Source: Chloroflexi bacterium 44-23 (GTDB lineage Bacteria; Chloroflexota; Anaerolineae; Anaerolineales; Anaerolineaceae). Taken from it: DNA of 64,000 bases. Positions 8,245 through 18,800 of this stretch are shown here, in pieces (positions within the stretch are counted from its first letter, which is position 1; each line of letters opens with the position of its first letter). Below the pieces are notes generated by a model, which searched no databases, was not told the DNA's origin, and saw only the letters and a list, made by a program, of their open reading frames with translations. The stretch lies in assembly GCA_001899005.1 (NCBI GenBank), contig MKUW01000009.1, positions 1-64,000 of the forward strand, read 5' to 3'. Both the position numbers and the translations under genes were made by a program.

Positions 8245-8561
8245 AGCTCGGCAAAGTGGTTGGGAGCGCAGTCTGTACCAGCAAGTATAATGGGCTGGAA
8301 GGGCTAAAACTGCTCATTATTCAGCCTTTGGACAAACGATTGCAGCCGAAAGGGGAGCGCGTGGTAGCTGCGGATGTGGTTCAAGCCGGCGAAGGCGATA
8401 TTTGCGTCATGGCGCGTGCCCGTGAGGCTGCCCTGGCAATGCCGGATATCAAATTTGTGCCGGTTGACCTGGCCCTGATCGGAATCGTCGATGAATACGA
8501 GCTGCGTCCGGATGGGGAAGCGGATATTCGCTTGAAGGCTGGATGGACGCGCTACTCATGA
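8241..8561 (+). CDS. BMC pentameric vertex protein, copy 2
   Basis: A 106-residue EutN/CcmL-family protein, translationally coupled to the preceding gene by ATGA. It begins MKLGKVVGSAVCTSKYNGLE, has LLIIQPLDKR and the GEGDICVMARAREAAL loop, and ends ALIGIVDEYEL plus a 20-residue tail absent from the other two copies. Divergence among the three BMC-P paralogs suggests different vertex roles. Confidence 0.93.
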   Translation: MKLGKVVGSAVCTSKYNGLEGLKLLIIQPLDKRLQPKGERVVAADVVQAGEGDICVMARAREAALAMPDIKFVPVDLALIGIVDEYELRPDGEADIRLKAGWTRYS

Positions 8562-8568
8562 GGATATT

Positions 8569-8838
8569 ATGATTCTGGCACGTGTAATCGGAACAGTTGT
8601 GACCACCATCAGTCATCCCGACTTGAAGAATCGGCGTTTGTTGACTGTGCAACCGTTGCAATGGGAGGGCGAGCCGGAAGAAGCCTATTTTCTGGCGTTG
8701 GATAATACCCATGCCGGCGTCGGCGATACGGTGATTGTTAATCAGGAAGGCAATGGAAACCGCCAGGCATTACAAAATCCGGGGGGATGTATCAATTCGG
8801 TTATCGTCGCGATTGTGGATTCGGTTTTTATCGATTAG
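8569..8838 (+). CDS. BMC pentameric vertex protein, copy 3
   Basis: An 89-residue EutN/CcmL protein, last gene of the operon. MILARVIGTVVTTISHPDL, LLTVQPLQWEG, AGVGDTVIVNQEGNGNRQAL and IVAIVDSVFID match the family from end to end, making it the most canonical of the three. Only 7 nt separate it from copy 2. Confidence 0.94.
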   Translation: MILARVIGTVVTTISHPDLKNRRLLTVQPLQWEGEPEEAYFLALDNTHAGVGDTVIVNQEGNGNRQALQNPGGCINSVIVAIVDSVFID

Positions 8839-8895
8839 AGTAATGAGTTCCAAGAGTGGGGTAATGAGAAGACCGGACTGGCGTTGATATATATT

Positions 8896-8972
8896 AAAAC
8901 CAGGCTTCGGGTTGAACGATAATCCGGGAAGCAATAACCGCTTGGCTGGGAAATGAGCAGAAGCCTGGTTTT
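8896..8972. repeat. 12-bp inverted repeat between convergent transcripts
   Basis: AAAACCAGGCTT (8896-8907) pairs perfectly with AAGCCTGGTTTT (8961-8972) across a 53-nt loop. It lies in the 445-bp gap (8839-9283) where the BMC operon and the GH127 gene converge, and its T-rich end on each strand could serve bidirectional termination. A partial third copy (AAAGCCAGGTTT) occurs near 9020 and AAAACCAGGTTT near 24718. The loop is long for an intrinsic terminator, so this may be a repeat remnant. No gene was seen in the gap. Confidence 0.5.
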
Positions 8973-9283
8973 GGTTGATCAGGTGAACCCGGAAAAAGAC
9001 AAGACTATTTTAACCCCCAAAAGCCAGGTTTGTAGTTGATGGAAATAAGGTCTTGTTCCCCTGAATAGGCAAGCCTTTCATCACCAAGGCTGTGCACTCG
9101 CTTCGCTTGCCTGGGGTTGATCGATAGCTTACATGTGGTTAAGATAAGAGAATATTCCTTTTAAAGAAGTAAAATGGTGCCTTTTATAAGGCAACGTGCT
9201 ACAAAGCACCAATTTGATTGTGGCCTGTACTTGGATATAAGGACGAATCGGGAAAACATTCTTCTCTTCCCTGTCCTTTGCCG

Positions 9284-11293
9284 TTATTCTTTTTCGATTG
9301 TTTGGTCACTAATTCCCAACCCCACATACGCGGTCATACGCGTATCTGCCCGGTTGGCCCACCAGGCGTATGGGATAAAAGTCAAAGCCTGACCGGAAGT
9401 GCTGTGCCCATCCAAGACAGTCACGCCCCCGAAAAGATCCGCATGAAAACGTGCCTTTAGACTGTTTGGATTCAGGACAATTTCAAAAATATCGACACCG
9501 GGATTGTCCTCTGCTTCTAAACAGTAAAGTAATGGGCCGCGGGTGACAGCTACTTTAGCGCGGCAGGATTTAACGCGTGGGTGGGGGATGTGGAGGATGA
9601 TCGGCATCGATAAATCGAGCTGCAAAACGTCACCGTTTTGCCAGGTATGTTGAATGGCGACATACTGCGCTTCACGAGGATCAAACCCGCTGGCGGTGGG
9701 CGGGTTCATCATTATGGCCGGGGAGATGAAGGGATAGTCTCTTCCATTTAAGGTGATACTCACATGCGGACACCAACTGGGGATGCGCACATTTAAAGTA
9801 AAATCAGCCGGATTTTCTGGATCGACTTGAATTCGCACGTTTCCTTGCCAGGGAAGGGAAGACTCAACTTTGATGCCGACCGCTTGGCCGGAGGGTAGCC
9901 GGTGTTCAAACGAACTGCCAATAAACTGATGAATCCAGAGCGTTTCATCTTTATGTGTATAAATATAACCGGGCAGGGCAGCCCAGGTGCGCGCCAGATT
10001 GGATGGACAACAAGGAATCTCGAACCACGGTTCGCGATGCAGACCATTGTTATTTTGCAGGGGGTTATTATAAAGATAGCGCGTCATATCCTGACCAATA
10101 CCCACCAGAGCGGCATTGTATAAAAGATGCTCAAACTGGTCGGCATAGGCAGCATCCGGCTCAAGCAGAGTCATCTCCCAATTCCAGAACATGCTGCCCA
10201 GAGCTGCACAGGTTTCAGCATAGGCGCTGGCTGGGTCCAGTTCATAGGCACGGCCAAATGCCTCAGATATTGGCAGTGATCCAATGCCACCGCTGATATA
10301 GCTTTTCTTGCTGATCACATCCTTCCAGCGAGTCACCAAAGAGGGTATTAGCGAGTAATCTCCAGTCAGATGTATGAGCATGGCGATGGCCGTCTGCAAA
10401 TAAGTGAAGCGGACTGCATGCCCGACGGCTTCCGATTGGTGGCGGATGGGCGCATGTTGTTGGAAATAAGTGCCGAACAGCCCCCCCAGCAAAAAGCGTT
10501 CCCGGCTCCAGCGAGGGATTATGGCCTGATTGGTTTTTGGAAGAATTGTTTCGCTGTGTTGAGCGGGATGTTCGCGTTGAAAGTTGCTGTTCTGTTGTTC
10601 GCGGATTTTCGTTCTCCGGTTGACTCGGGCATTTTCCCGCAGCATGTGCATCGCGAACCGGATTGGACCCAGACCACCGCGCTGTTCAAGAAATTGGGTG
10701 GCCATTTCCAAATAGTGAGCCTGGCCACTGAGCTGATACAGCCGTAATAGAGCGATTTCGATTTCCTCGTGACCAGGAGTGAATGCTGCCCCTTTTCCTA
10801 AAAAGGTCTCACAGACCAGATCAGCCGCGCGAGTGGCAACCTGCAGCAAAGGTTCGGTTTTTGTAGCCTCAAAATGCGCGATTGCGGCTTCGATTAAATG
10901 ACCGTGACAATAAAGCTCGTGTTCAATTTGCAAGTTCTGCCAGCGTGAGCCAGGAAAGAGAAGTTGATTATACGTATAGAGATAACCATCCGGAGTTTGG
11001 GCTGATTCAATCAACAGGATTAATTGCTGCATATGATTATCCACAGCCGAAAATGTATAGGCGAAGGAGAAACGGGCAGCCGCATCCAGCCATTTATAGG
11101 CATCCGAATCAGCAAAGAACCAGCCACTATGCAAACCTTGTGTTAACCCAGCAGCAAGGCGAAAATTAGTGATGCAACCGGATGTCTCCAATTGCCGCCA
11201 TTGGTGCAGCAGAGCCGTACTTGCGGAAAGTTGCAGGCGGGGTGACCAGAACGCGTCATCCAGTGTGACTCTCTGAAAATGAACAGCTTGCAT
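9284..11293 (-). CDS. GH127-type (DUF1680) glycoside hydrolase, beta-L-arabinofuranosidase-like
   Basis: A 669-residue cytoplasmic protein of the DUF1680/GH127 family. N-terminal start FQRVTLDDAFWSPRL, the (alpha/alpha)6 barrel core with DGYLYTYNQL and LYCHGHLIEAAIAH, and a C-terminal beta-sandwich are typical. The zinc/cysteine site of Bifidobacterium HypBA1 (E338, C340, C417, C418) corresponds to E360 and C362 in YAETCAALGS and C428-C429 in EIPCCPSNLART, so the catalytic cysteine is present. There is no signal peptide; substrates are probably imported oligosaccharides. No sugar transporter is adjacent. GGGAGA precedes the ATG. Exact glycan specificity within GH127 and related families cannot be read from sequence. 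Confidence 0.9.
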   Translation of the reverse strand: MQAVHFQRVTLDDAFWSPRLQLSASTALLHQWRQLETSGCITNFRLAAGLTQGLHSGWFFADSDAYKWLDAAARFSFAYTFSAVDNHMQQLILLIESAQTPDGYLYTYNQLLFPGSRWQNLQIEHELYCHGHLIEAAIAHFEATKTEPLLQVATRAADLVCETFLGKGAAFTPGHEEIEIALLRLYQLSGQAHYLEMATQFLEQRGGLGPIRFAMHMLRENARVNRRTKIREQQNSNFQREHPAQHSETILPKTNQAIIPRWSRERFLLGGLFGTYFQQHAPIRHQSEAVGHAVRFTYLQTAIAMLIHLTGDYSLIPSLVTRWKDVISKKSYISGGIGSLPISEAFGRAYELDPASAYAETCAALGSMFWNWEMTLLEPDAAYADQFEHLLYNAALVGIGQDMTRYLYNNPLQNNNGLHREPWFEIPCCPSNLARTWAALPGYIYTHKDETLWIHQFIGSSFEHRLPSGQAVGIKVESSLPWQGNVRIQVDPENPADFTLNVRIPSWCPHVSITLNGRDYPFISPAIMMNPPTASGFDPREAQYVAIQHTWQNGDVLQLDLSMPIILHIPHPRVKSCRAKVAVTRGPLLYCLEAEDNPGVDIFEIVLNPNSLKARFHADLFGGVTVLDGHSTSGQALTFIPYAWWANRADTRMTAYVGLGISDQTIEKE

Positions 11294-11892
11294 ACAATTC
11301 TCCCTGCGTGGATGTTATGAAGTACTCTGCATTAATTAGACCATAAAAGTGAATTTGAAGCAGCAAATGTAGAGGTGAGAAATCGTGATCTGCGGCTGTT
11401 TGAGCGAGTGCTAATTCGGCGGGGTTGAAAAAATGCTCAGATAAAACAATGCGCATAGCCATTAACATAATGAACATCGTTTTTCCTAATTCATTCAAAC
11501 GATAAAATAGATAGCTCTTATTTGCATGCCCTTTTTTTAATAACCACCAGTCAGAAAAAAGGTTTAGCCAGACTCGCATCTCGGCTTGGAAAATGTCTCT
11601 AAAGAGATTGTCGTCCATTTATTGTCAAGTTTTATTCCCCCAAACCGAGCTACGAACGAGGCTGCTGAACGGAAAAAAAATCTTCTAGATGAATGGATAG
11701 CCAATGGGTCCGTAGCTCGGATTGGAAATAAGTCTGAAAAGCGAATCCGTATCATTGACCGTCTTATTTTATTGGCCCGATCCGAGCTACGAAGGTGGTT
11801 GCTGAAGGTACGTGTTTTACACGCACCAACCATGAGCCACTAGCCACACGCCACACGCCACACGCCACAAGTCACAAGCTACGCGCCACGGC
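11294..11892. other. Intergenic region with short repeats
   Basis: Holds CCGAGCTACGAA at 11645-11656 and 11782-11793 (both followed by GxGGxTGCTGAA) and a near-perfect inverted copy TCCGTAGCTCGG at 11709-11720, i.e. a small repeat cluster. At about 11838-11890 there is a run of 'gccacac'/'gccacaa' units just 3' of the MBL gene. A reading frame on the minus strand (11256-11618) overlaps the GH127 start and was not accepted. Confidence 0.55.
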
Positions 11893-12639
11893 CTATCTCG
11901 AATTTCTAAATTCATGGCTGCTCAGAAAAGTGATTTCATCTCTGTGCTCCTGCCACAACGTTTGCAAACGTGCTGTGTAATCGCCCATCAACCAGTGCTT
12001 AAACCAACCTGGGGCACGTGCCTGATCTTCATCATGACCATAACTGGGATAGCCGGCCGAACCGGTCTGCAACACCCAGCCCTTAGAAACCTGGAAAGCG
12101 ATCATGGCATGACCGCGAGTATGTCCGGGGGTGGGGATTAAATAAACTTCCGGCTGCATATCTGCGACGCGCATGGCAGGAAAGCCAAACCAATCACTGT
12201 CGATGTGGTCATACAACTTCCAGTCAGGTCCATGCTTCCAGTGGCGTGACAGATAACCGATTCCCTGGCGGCCGCGGTGACTTCTGGCCGCCTGAAGCTC
12301 CTTGCGCAGAACATGCACCCTGGCCCATGGAAAATCGCTGATTCCGCCGGCATGATCAAGGTGCAGGTGGGTCAAGATAATATCATTGACATACTTGGGA
12401 TTAATAGAAAACCTGGGCATCTGCTGAATGGCGCAGTTCTCTTCCTTTAAAGGGGTGCGTACAAAGGCGCAGAATATTCTGGTAATCAGACTGGGATTGC
12501 GGACATCGGTCACACCGTAGCCGCTATCGATCATGACCCAACCTTGATCTCGCCGGAAAAGGGTCACGAAGGTACCTGCGTGAATTCTTAATCCACGTGG
12601 TTGCATCGGGCCACAATCTATTTGAACAAAATCTGGCAA
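11893..12639 (-). CDS. Metallo-beta-lactamase-fold hydrolase, one metal ligand replaced
   Basis: A 248-residue MBL-fold protein of the lactonase-like group. The metal motif H91-L-H93-L-D95-H96 (THLHLDHAGG), H173 (PTPGHTRGH) and the late H242 (SSHEF) are present. The bridging Asp, expected in a 'GDA' strand, is replaced: the segment reads VLQTGSAGYP (about 189-198), with Ser194 at that place. This may change metal content or activity. No signal peptide. The start is TTG at 12639, supported by TGGAGG 5 nt upstream. Substrate is unknown; AHL or other lactones are only a family-level guess. Confidence 0.85.
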   Translation of the reverse strand: MPDFVQIDCGPMQPRGLRIHAGTFVTLFRRDQGWVMIDSGYGVTDVRNPSLITRIFCAFVRTPLKEENCAIQQMPRFSINPKYVNDIILTHLHLDHAGGISDFPWARVHVLRKELQAARSHRGRQGIGYLSRHWKHGPDWKLYDHIDSDWFGFPAMRVADMQPEVYLIPTPGHTRGHAMIAFQVSKGWVLQTGSAGYPSYGHDEDQARAPGWFKHWLMGDYTARLQTLWQEHRDEITFLSSHEFRNSR

Positions 12640-12854
12640 TCAAGCCTCCAAGCGGATCTATTGATAATTGATTATATACCTGCCCAAAAGCACACGTAAA
12701 TTATGCATAAATACACCGTTTTTTCTCACATTCTTTTGATAATCCAAGTAAAATATAATCAGAGAAATTATATACTTTAATATTCTTGAATTTGTAACAC
12801 AATCACGCTGACAAAAATAGAAATTAAATTCTTACTTTTGAGAGGGACAGAAGA

Positions 12855-15800
12855 ATGAAAAATGCCGCATTGCGTACGATGATTGTTGCCTGCATGTTAT
12901 TCGGGCTATTCCAGTGGGGGGGTGATGGCGCTGTTCAGGCACAACCATTGCAAACTGCCATTCCTGCTGTTAATGTGAATCAACCTGCCGATGTGCTGAT
13001 TGGGGAGAACTTCACCTTTCCGGTCATATTTGATAATAGTGGGGATACCACCGGTTATGGTCCCTTTATCGATTTAATCTTCCCTACCAGCGGAATGGAT
13101 GGGGATGACGGCATCTCTTTCTTAAACGCCACCTATCTGGGTGTGCCTGTTGAAACCGTTGATCAGGTTGTTACGGATACTGCCCCGATTGGCGATGGAT
13201 TGGGCTGTGTCACACATCCGTATGCAAAAGACGCCAGTGGCAATTTCATTGTGATGTGTGGTTTAGCGGTCGGTGATCATTATGTCACCCTCTTGCTGCC
13301 CTTTGGTTCCTTTGTGCCCAACCAGACACCCGCTGAACTGACCATTTCAGCCAGTTTAAGTAATCTGGCTGATCTGGGTGAGAATCTCAATATCCGTTCT
13401 TCGGGCGGTTATATGTTCGGGAATGACCCGCTTGATAACCCGACCAGTGATCCCTCTCTGGTGGGCGCTTTTTCCAATAACCCGGTCAACCCGACTCTTT
13501 TCACCCTCACTAAGGCTTATGTAGGGCCTGAGAATGAAACCGCGACTGGCCCGAATTATTTGCGCAATTATACAATAACGGTAGACGTGGCCGATGGCCA
13601 GACTCTACTCAATTTTGATCTGGTGGATTACCTGCCAGATAATATTCAATATGTTGCTGTTCCATCGAGTGTTCCTAATTATGTTTTCGCGAACTCTTCA
13701 TTCCCCGCCACCGATACCCTGGGCGGTCAGGTGGATCTATTCTATAACAGTATCGTGGGTAGCAGTTCTGCCAACGACCTGGTCGTGCAGATACAATTTT
13801 ATGTCCCGCTGGAGGATACGGACGGTAACCGCGTGATCAACCCAACCAGTGGTGATGATGCCTTCTCCTGTAACCAGGTTAGCGGATTGGGAGATTGGTA
13901 TCCGCTCGATCCACGTGATGCGGGTGCCATGGATAACGCCCAGGCTGGTTCCTCGGATGGAATTTGCAATGGCGAAGCGCATGAGAATCGCTTGGAAGAT
14001 AAATCGATCGCCATCCAGAAAAGTTCTGCGGTCGTTTTGGATGCAAATGCGCCTGGAACTTCTCCCGGCGATGTGGTTGAATACACGCTCAGCATTCAAA
14101 TCTCCGATTATTTTGCCTTTAACAACCTGGTAGTGGCCGATATCTTCAGTGATGGTCAACGTATTGACCCCAGTTTTACACCTACTTTGGCTGTTTCCGG
14201 TAACCCGGAAAATCATTCCGGCAATTTTTCAGTGGGTAACTATAACGTCGATGTGAGTGAAATCGGCAATGATCCCGATCCGGCCACAGATGGATCTACG
14301 ACAATCACCTTTAATATCAGCGCTCAATTGGCTGCTCTCGCGGGTGAAGCCTGGATGGTTGGTGGTTGTATTCCTATGCTTGCTGATGGCAGCGGCCGAG
14401 ATACGGACTTAAACCCGGGATTAACCCCCAACTGTAACCTCTATAACAATGGGGCTACCACAGCTTTGATTCGATTCCGCACGATTATCCAGAATAATTT
14501 TAGCGACACGTATCTTCCCGGTGATCCCTCGGTTGACCAGGGCGATGTGTTCACCAATTCAGTCAATGTGAGTGGTGACTTGCTTTCTGTAGTAGATTTG
14601 AGCAGAACTGGATATTCGTCAGAATCCGATGGCAGTGCCACTTCGTTAAATATTGGCTATGGCTTGCTGACAAAATCAATCTATTCGCTGAATGGAAACA
14701 CGACGTTCTCCTCCCCGCTGCGGGTAGCTGCCGGTGATGTGATTACTTATCGTTTTACGTACACCCTGGCAACCAGCAATTTTGAAGGGTTATTCTTTAT
14801 CGATTATCTGCCGTTACCGGTTTTTTCTGCTACGGAGCTATCCACTTTTGACCCTGTTCAAAATGCCGCTTCACCTGCAGCCGGGCATGCCAAGTTTGGC
14901 CCAGGCGATACTTTCTTTAACTATAGCGGGATACTACCAGCTATTACGACAAATGCCGCTCAAAATAACATCACTTTTACGTATGGCGATTATGACAATC
15001 CTCTGAATCAAGCCAAAGTTATTGATATCATATTTTCGGTGTCAATTAATGCCCAACCCTTTGCGGACGGACTTTATTTGACCAACCAGGTGACCGCCAA
15101 TGAAGATTCAACCAATGCCGGCAGCAATGCCGAAAACGCAATTGTGCAAATTCAACTGACCGAGCCTGTTCTCGATTTCAGTAAGGGCGTGGTCTGGGCT
15201 TCCAGCGATCAAAGTAACGCAGTATTTACACCAACCACTGTCGGACCGCTACCCTTTAGCTTCAATACCGCCAATCCTTCCGATTGTTCCCGCTTCAGCG
15301 GCACGCTTTCTTCAAGTGGATTGAGTGCCAACCCTGTCAATAGCAACCTGGCCGGACTGGATAGCGGTGATATCGCTTTAATGGCGCTGGTGGTTGAAAA
15401 TACGGGCAGCGGCTTGAATGGTGCCTATGATGTCTCTGTGCGCGATAGTCTTCCCGCTGGATTGACTCTCGTTCCCGCTAGTATTTGTGCCGTGGATGGC
15501 AGTGGCGCTGCGATAGCTTTCACAGGTGACCTTTTTGGGACAGGTTTGGAATTAATTGATCCGGGCCCGACTACGACACCTGGTGGTGCTCTCGATCCCT
15601 ATGATGCCAGCAGCGGCCGTAATATTGCCGTGATCACCTATGCGGTCAGTGTCGATGCAACTGTTGCAGCTGGATCTACTCTGGTCAATACGGCTGCACT
15701 GACCAAATATGCCGGGACAGAGGGCGGAGATGATCACCTAATCACAGATTTAAGCGATACCGCCCAGATTCGTACTTTGCAACCCTCATTTGACAAAGCC

Positions 15801-18800
15801 TTCACCAGCACCGAAATAATTTCAGCAGGAAATACAAATACTACCGCTGTGATTGGTGAATTGGTTACCTACACGTTGACCGGCACCGTCCAGGAAGGGT
15901 TAACTCCGGCAGCACAGGTGGTTGATACATTGGATAGTGGCCTGGCTTTTGTCGATATTGTCTCCGTTACAGCTTCGACCGGCGTTAGCAGTTCTGTCAT
16001 GAACTTCAATGGATCGGGTTTGTGCACAAACTGTACAGCCGGCACGGGTGCTGGCAGCAACCCACTAATAGCCAACAATGGCCAACTGGTGACATTCAAC
16101 TTTGGGGATGTCAGCAATGCCAACAGCAGCAATGCTACTCCTGAGACCATCACAATTGTCTATCGCACCGTTGTTTTGAACGTGGTGGGTAATCAGAGCG
16201 GAACTCTCCTCAACAACTCTGCCCGTTTCTCCTATACCGGCGGTTCTGTCACGGACTCAGCCGATAACATTTCTGTGGTTGAGCCGAATGTGACTCTGAC
16301 CAAAACTGTTCAACGCACGCTGCCTGCTCCCGCGAGTGCCGGGCCTTACGACGCCGGAGACCAGGTCACATATACGATCACGATCGGCAACAGCGGCCCG
16401 ATTGACGCCTTTGATGTCAGCGTGCGCGATCAACTGCCAGCCGCGCTGGGTGGATTAAGCCTGGCCAGCGTTACTGATTCAGCTGGTATCTTGACCACAT
16501 CCGATTTTACACTTACTGCTGGTCTGTTAACCAGCCTGCCGGCATCTGCCTTTGATTTACCGGCCAACAATGGTCGCAGCGTTATCCTGCGGGTGCAGGG
16601 CACGATTCCAGCGACTGTCACACCCAATCAGGCAATTAACAACACCGCCTCGGTGGCCTGGACCAGTCTGGACGGGACGGTCAATGACCGCTCCAGCTTT
16701 AATCCAGCCTCCGATGAACGCACCGGAGCCGACGGAGTGAACGGTGCATTAAACGATTACGCTCGCAATGCCAACGGGAACCTTACGGTCCGCAATCTTT
16801 CCGGGACGAAATATATTGTCTCATCCTCAGAAGCCGGCACCGCCGATACACCTGCACCGGCACACCTGACCATTGGGGAAATTGTGCGCTATCGCCTGGC
16901 GATGCAAATCCCGGAAGGCACCTCACCTGACCTGGCCATTTTCGACCGGTTGTCCCTTTATCTGCAATTCTTGAATGATGGTACTGCCCGTTACGCCTTT
17001 GTATCCAACAGCGGACTGACTTCGAGCAGTTTATCCGCTGTCAACATCGTCGGAACAGCTGCGGACCCTGTTACTGTGCCTTCCGCCAGTGTGACAGGTG
17101 TCCTGCCGGATGCAGCCATTTCCAGTAGTGCTGCCACCAATACCGATGTGTATGCTTCGGGAACCGACATCTATTTTAAACTGGGAACGATTACGAACAT
17201 CAACGATAACGATCTCGATTTGGAATTCATCGTGGTTGAATTTAATGCGCTGGTATTGAACGTGACAGAAAACCAGGCGTACAACAATACAACCGGTGTG
17301 CCTTCGGCAAATGCGGATCGCGCGAATGATTTCCAGGGCCGCTTGAATGTGGCTACAGCAAATACTAACATGTTCACTTCCTCCGCACTCAGTGTGCGCA
17401 TCTCAGAGCCTTCCATTACCAACCTGACCAAAACGTTCACCTCGCCATCGCCTGCCCAGGCAGAAGCGGGTGCAATTGTGACCTACTCGGTTACCTTCTC
17501 GAATGCCAGCGGCGCGAATGCATCCCCGGCTTACGACGTCATCTTCACGGATGTGATTCATCCCAAACTGAGTCTGGCACCAGGTTCAGTGATTACTACA
17601 TCAGCCTGTGCAATTGGAGTGAGCAATAACTCTACCGCCAGCTCCATCAATATTTCGATTGATACCCTCCCCACCGGTTGTGCCGTAACGGTAACCTACA
17701 GCGCAACTGTACGTACTACAGTTATCCCGGGTGAGACGCTCAATAACAGCGCGCGAATTGTTTACAGTAGCCTACCGGGTGATTACGGTACAGCTCCTAA
17801 CCCGACCGGCTCGCTTCTTGTACCTGGTACCAATAACCCGGGTTCCGGTACCGGTGAGCGCACCGCTAGCGGTGGTATCAACGACTATGTCGACACCTCC
17901 TTGGTGGGTTTAGGCATCTTTCAGGTCTCCCCGGCCAAGTCGCTGGTATCCAGTAGCGACCCGAACACGCTTGGTGCTGATCTGACCATTGGCGAGACAG
18001 CCCGCTACCGCCTGCAGGTTTTGCTGGTACAGGCGACCTCGCCCAATTTCACCATCCGCGATTATATGCCGGACTACATGGAATATTTAAACGACGGCTT
18101 AACTCAGGTAGCGCTGGTTTCTCAAAATGGAATAACTTCCAGCACGCTTTCAGGAGCAGGCTTGACGGTGGTCGGAGATGAAAGCAACCTGGCCGGGATT
18201 GTACCCGCTTTTGTGTTGCCCGCCTCTGCTATCAGCCTGACAGGGAATGACCCTGTCTTTGCCCTGGGTGAATTACGCAATAATGACAACGATCCCAATA
18301 ACGAGTATGTAGTCCTCGAATTCAATGCACGCATGCTGAATGTCAGTCAGAACCAGTTGACTTCACCGCTGACCACCCGCAGCGATACCTTTACGGTCAG
18401 TATCGATGGCATTGAACGACCGCCTTCCAACAGCGTGACTGTCAATGTGGTGGAACCACGCATTGCCACCAGCAAAGTGGTCAACCCGACCAGCGGTGTG
18501 CAGGCGGGTGACACGCTCACCTACACCCTAACTATGACCAACACTGGCACTGCCCCGGCGTACGAAGTCAGCTTCCGTGACGACCTGGCGCAGGGTGTTG
18601 CTTACGAACCCGCCTCAATGAGCTGTCTGCTGAATGGCAGCGCTTCTGCTGCGACTGTTACCGACAACGGAACCTATCTTTTGGTGGATAGTTCCCCGGC
18701 AGGTCTGTGGGATATCCCGGTCAGCCAGTCTCTGGTTTGTACCTATACTGCCACCGCCCTCAGCAGCTTACACGCCGACGGCAACCACACCAATACAGCC

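Noticed and set aside
11256..11618. 120-codon minus-strand frame upstream of the GH127 gene
   Set aside because: Overlaps the GH127 start, no Shine-Dalgarno and no recognisable family; cannot be supported as a gene.
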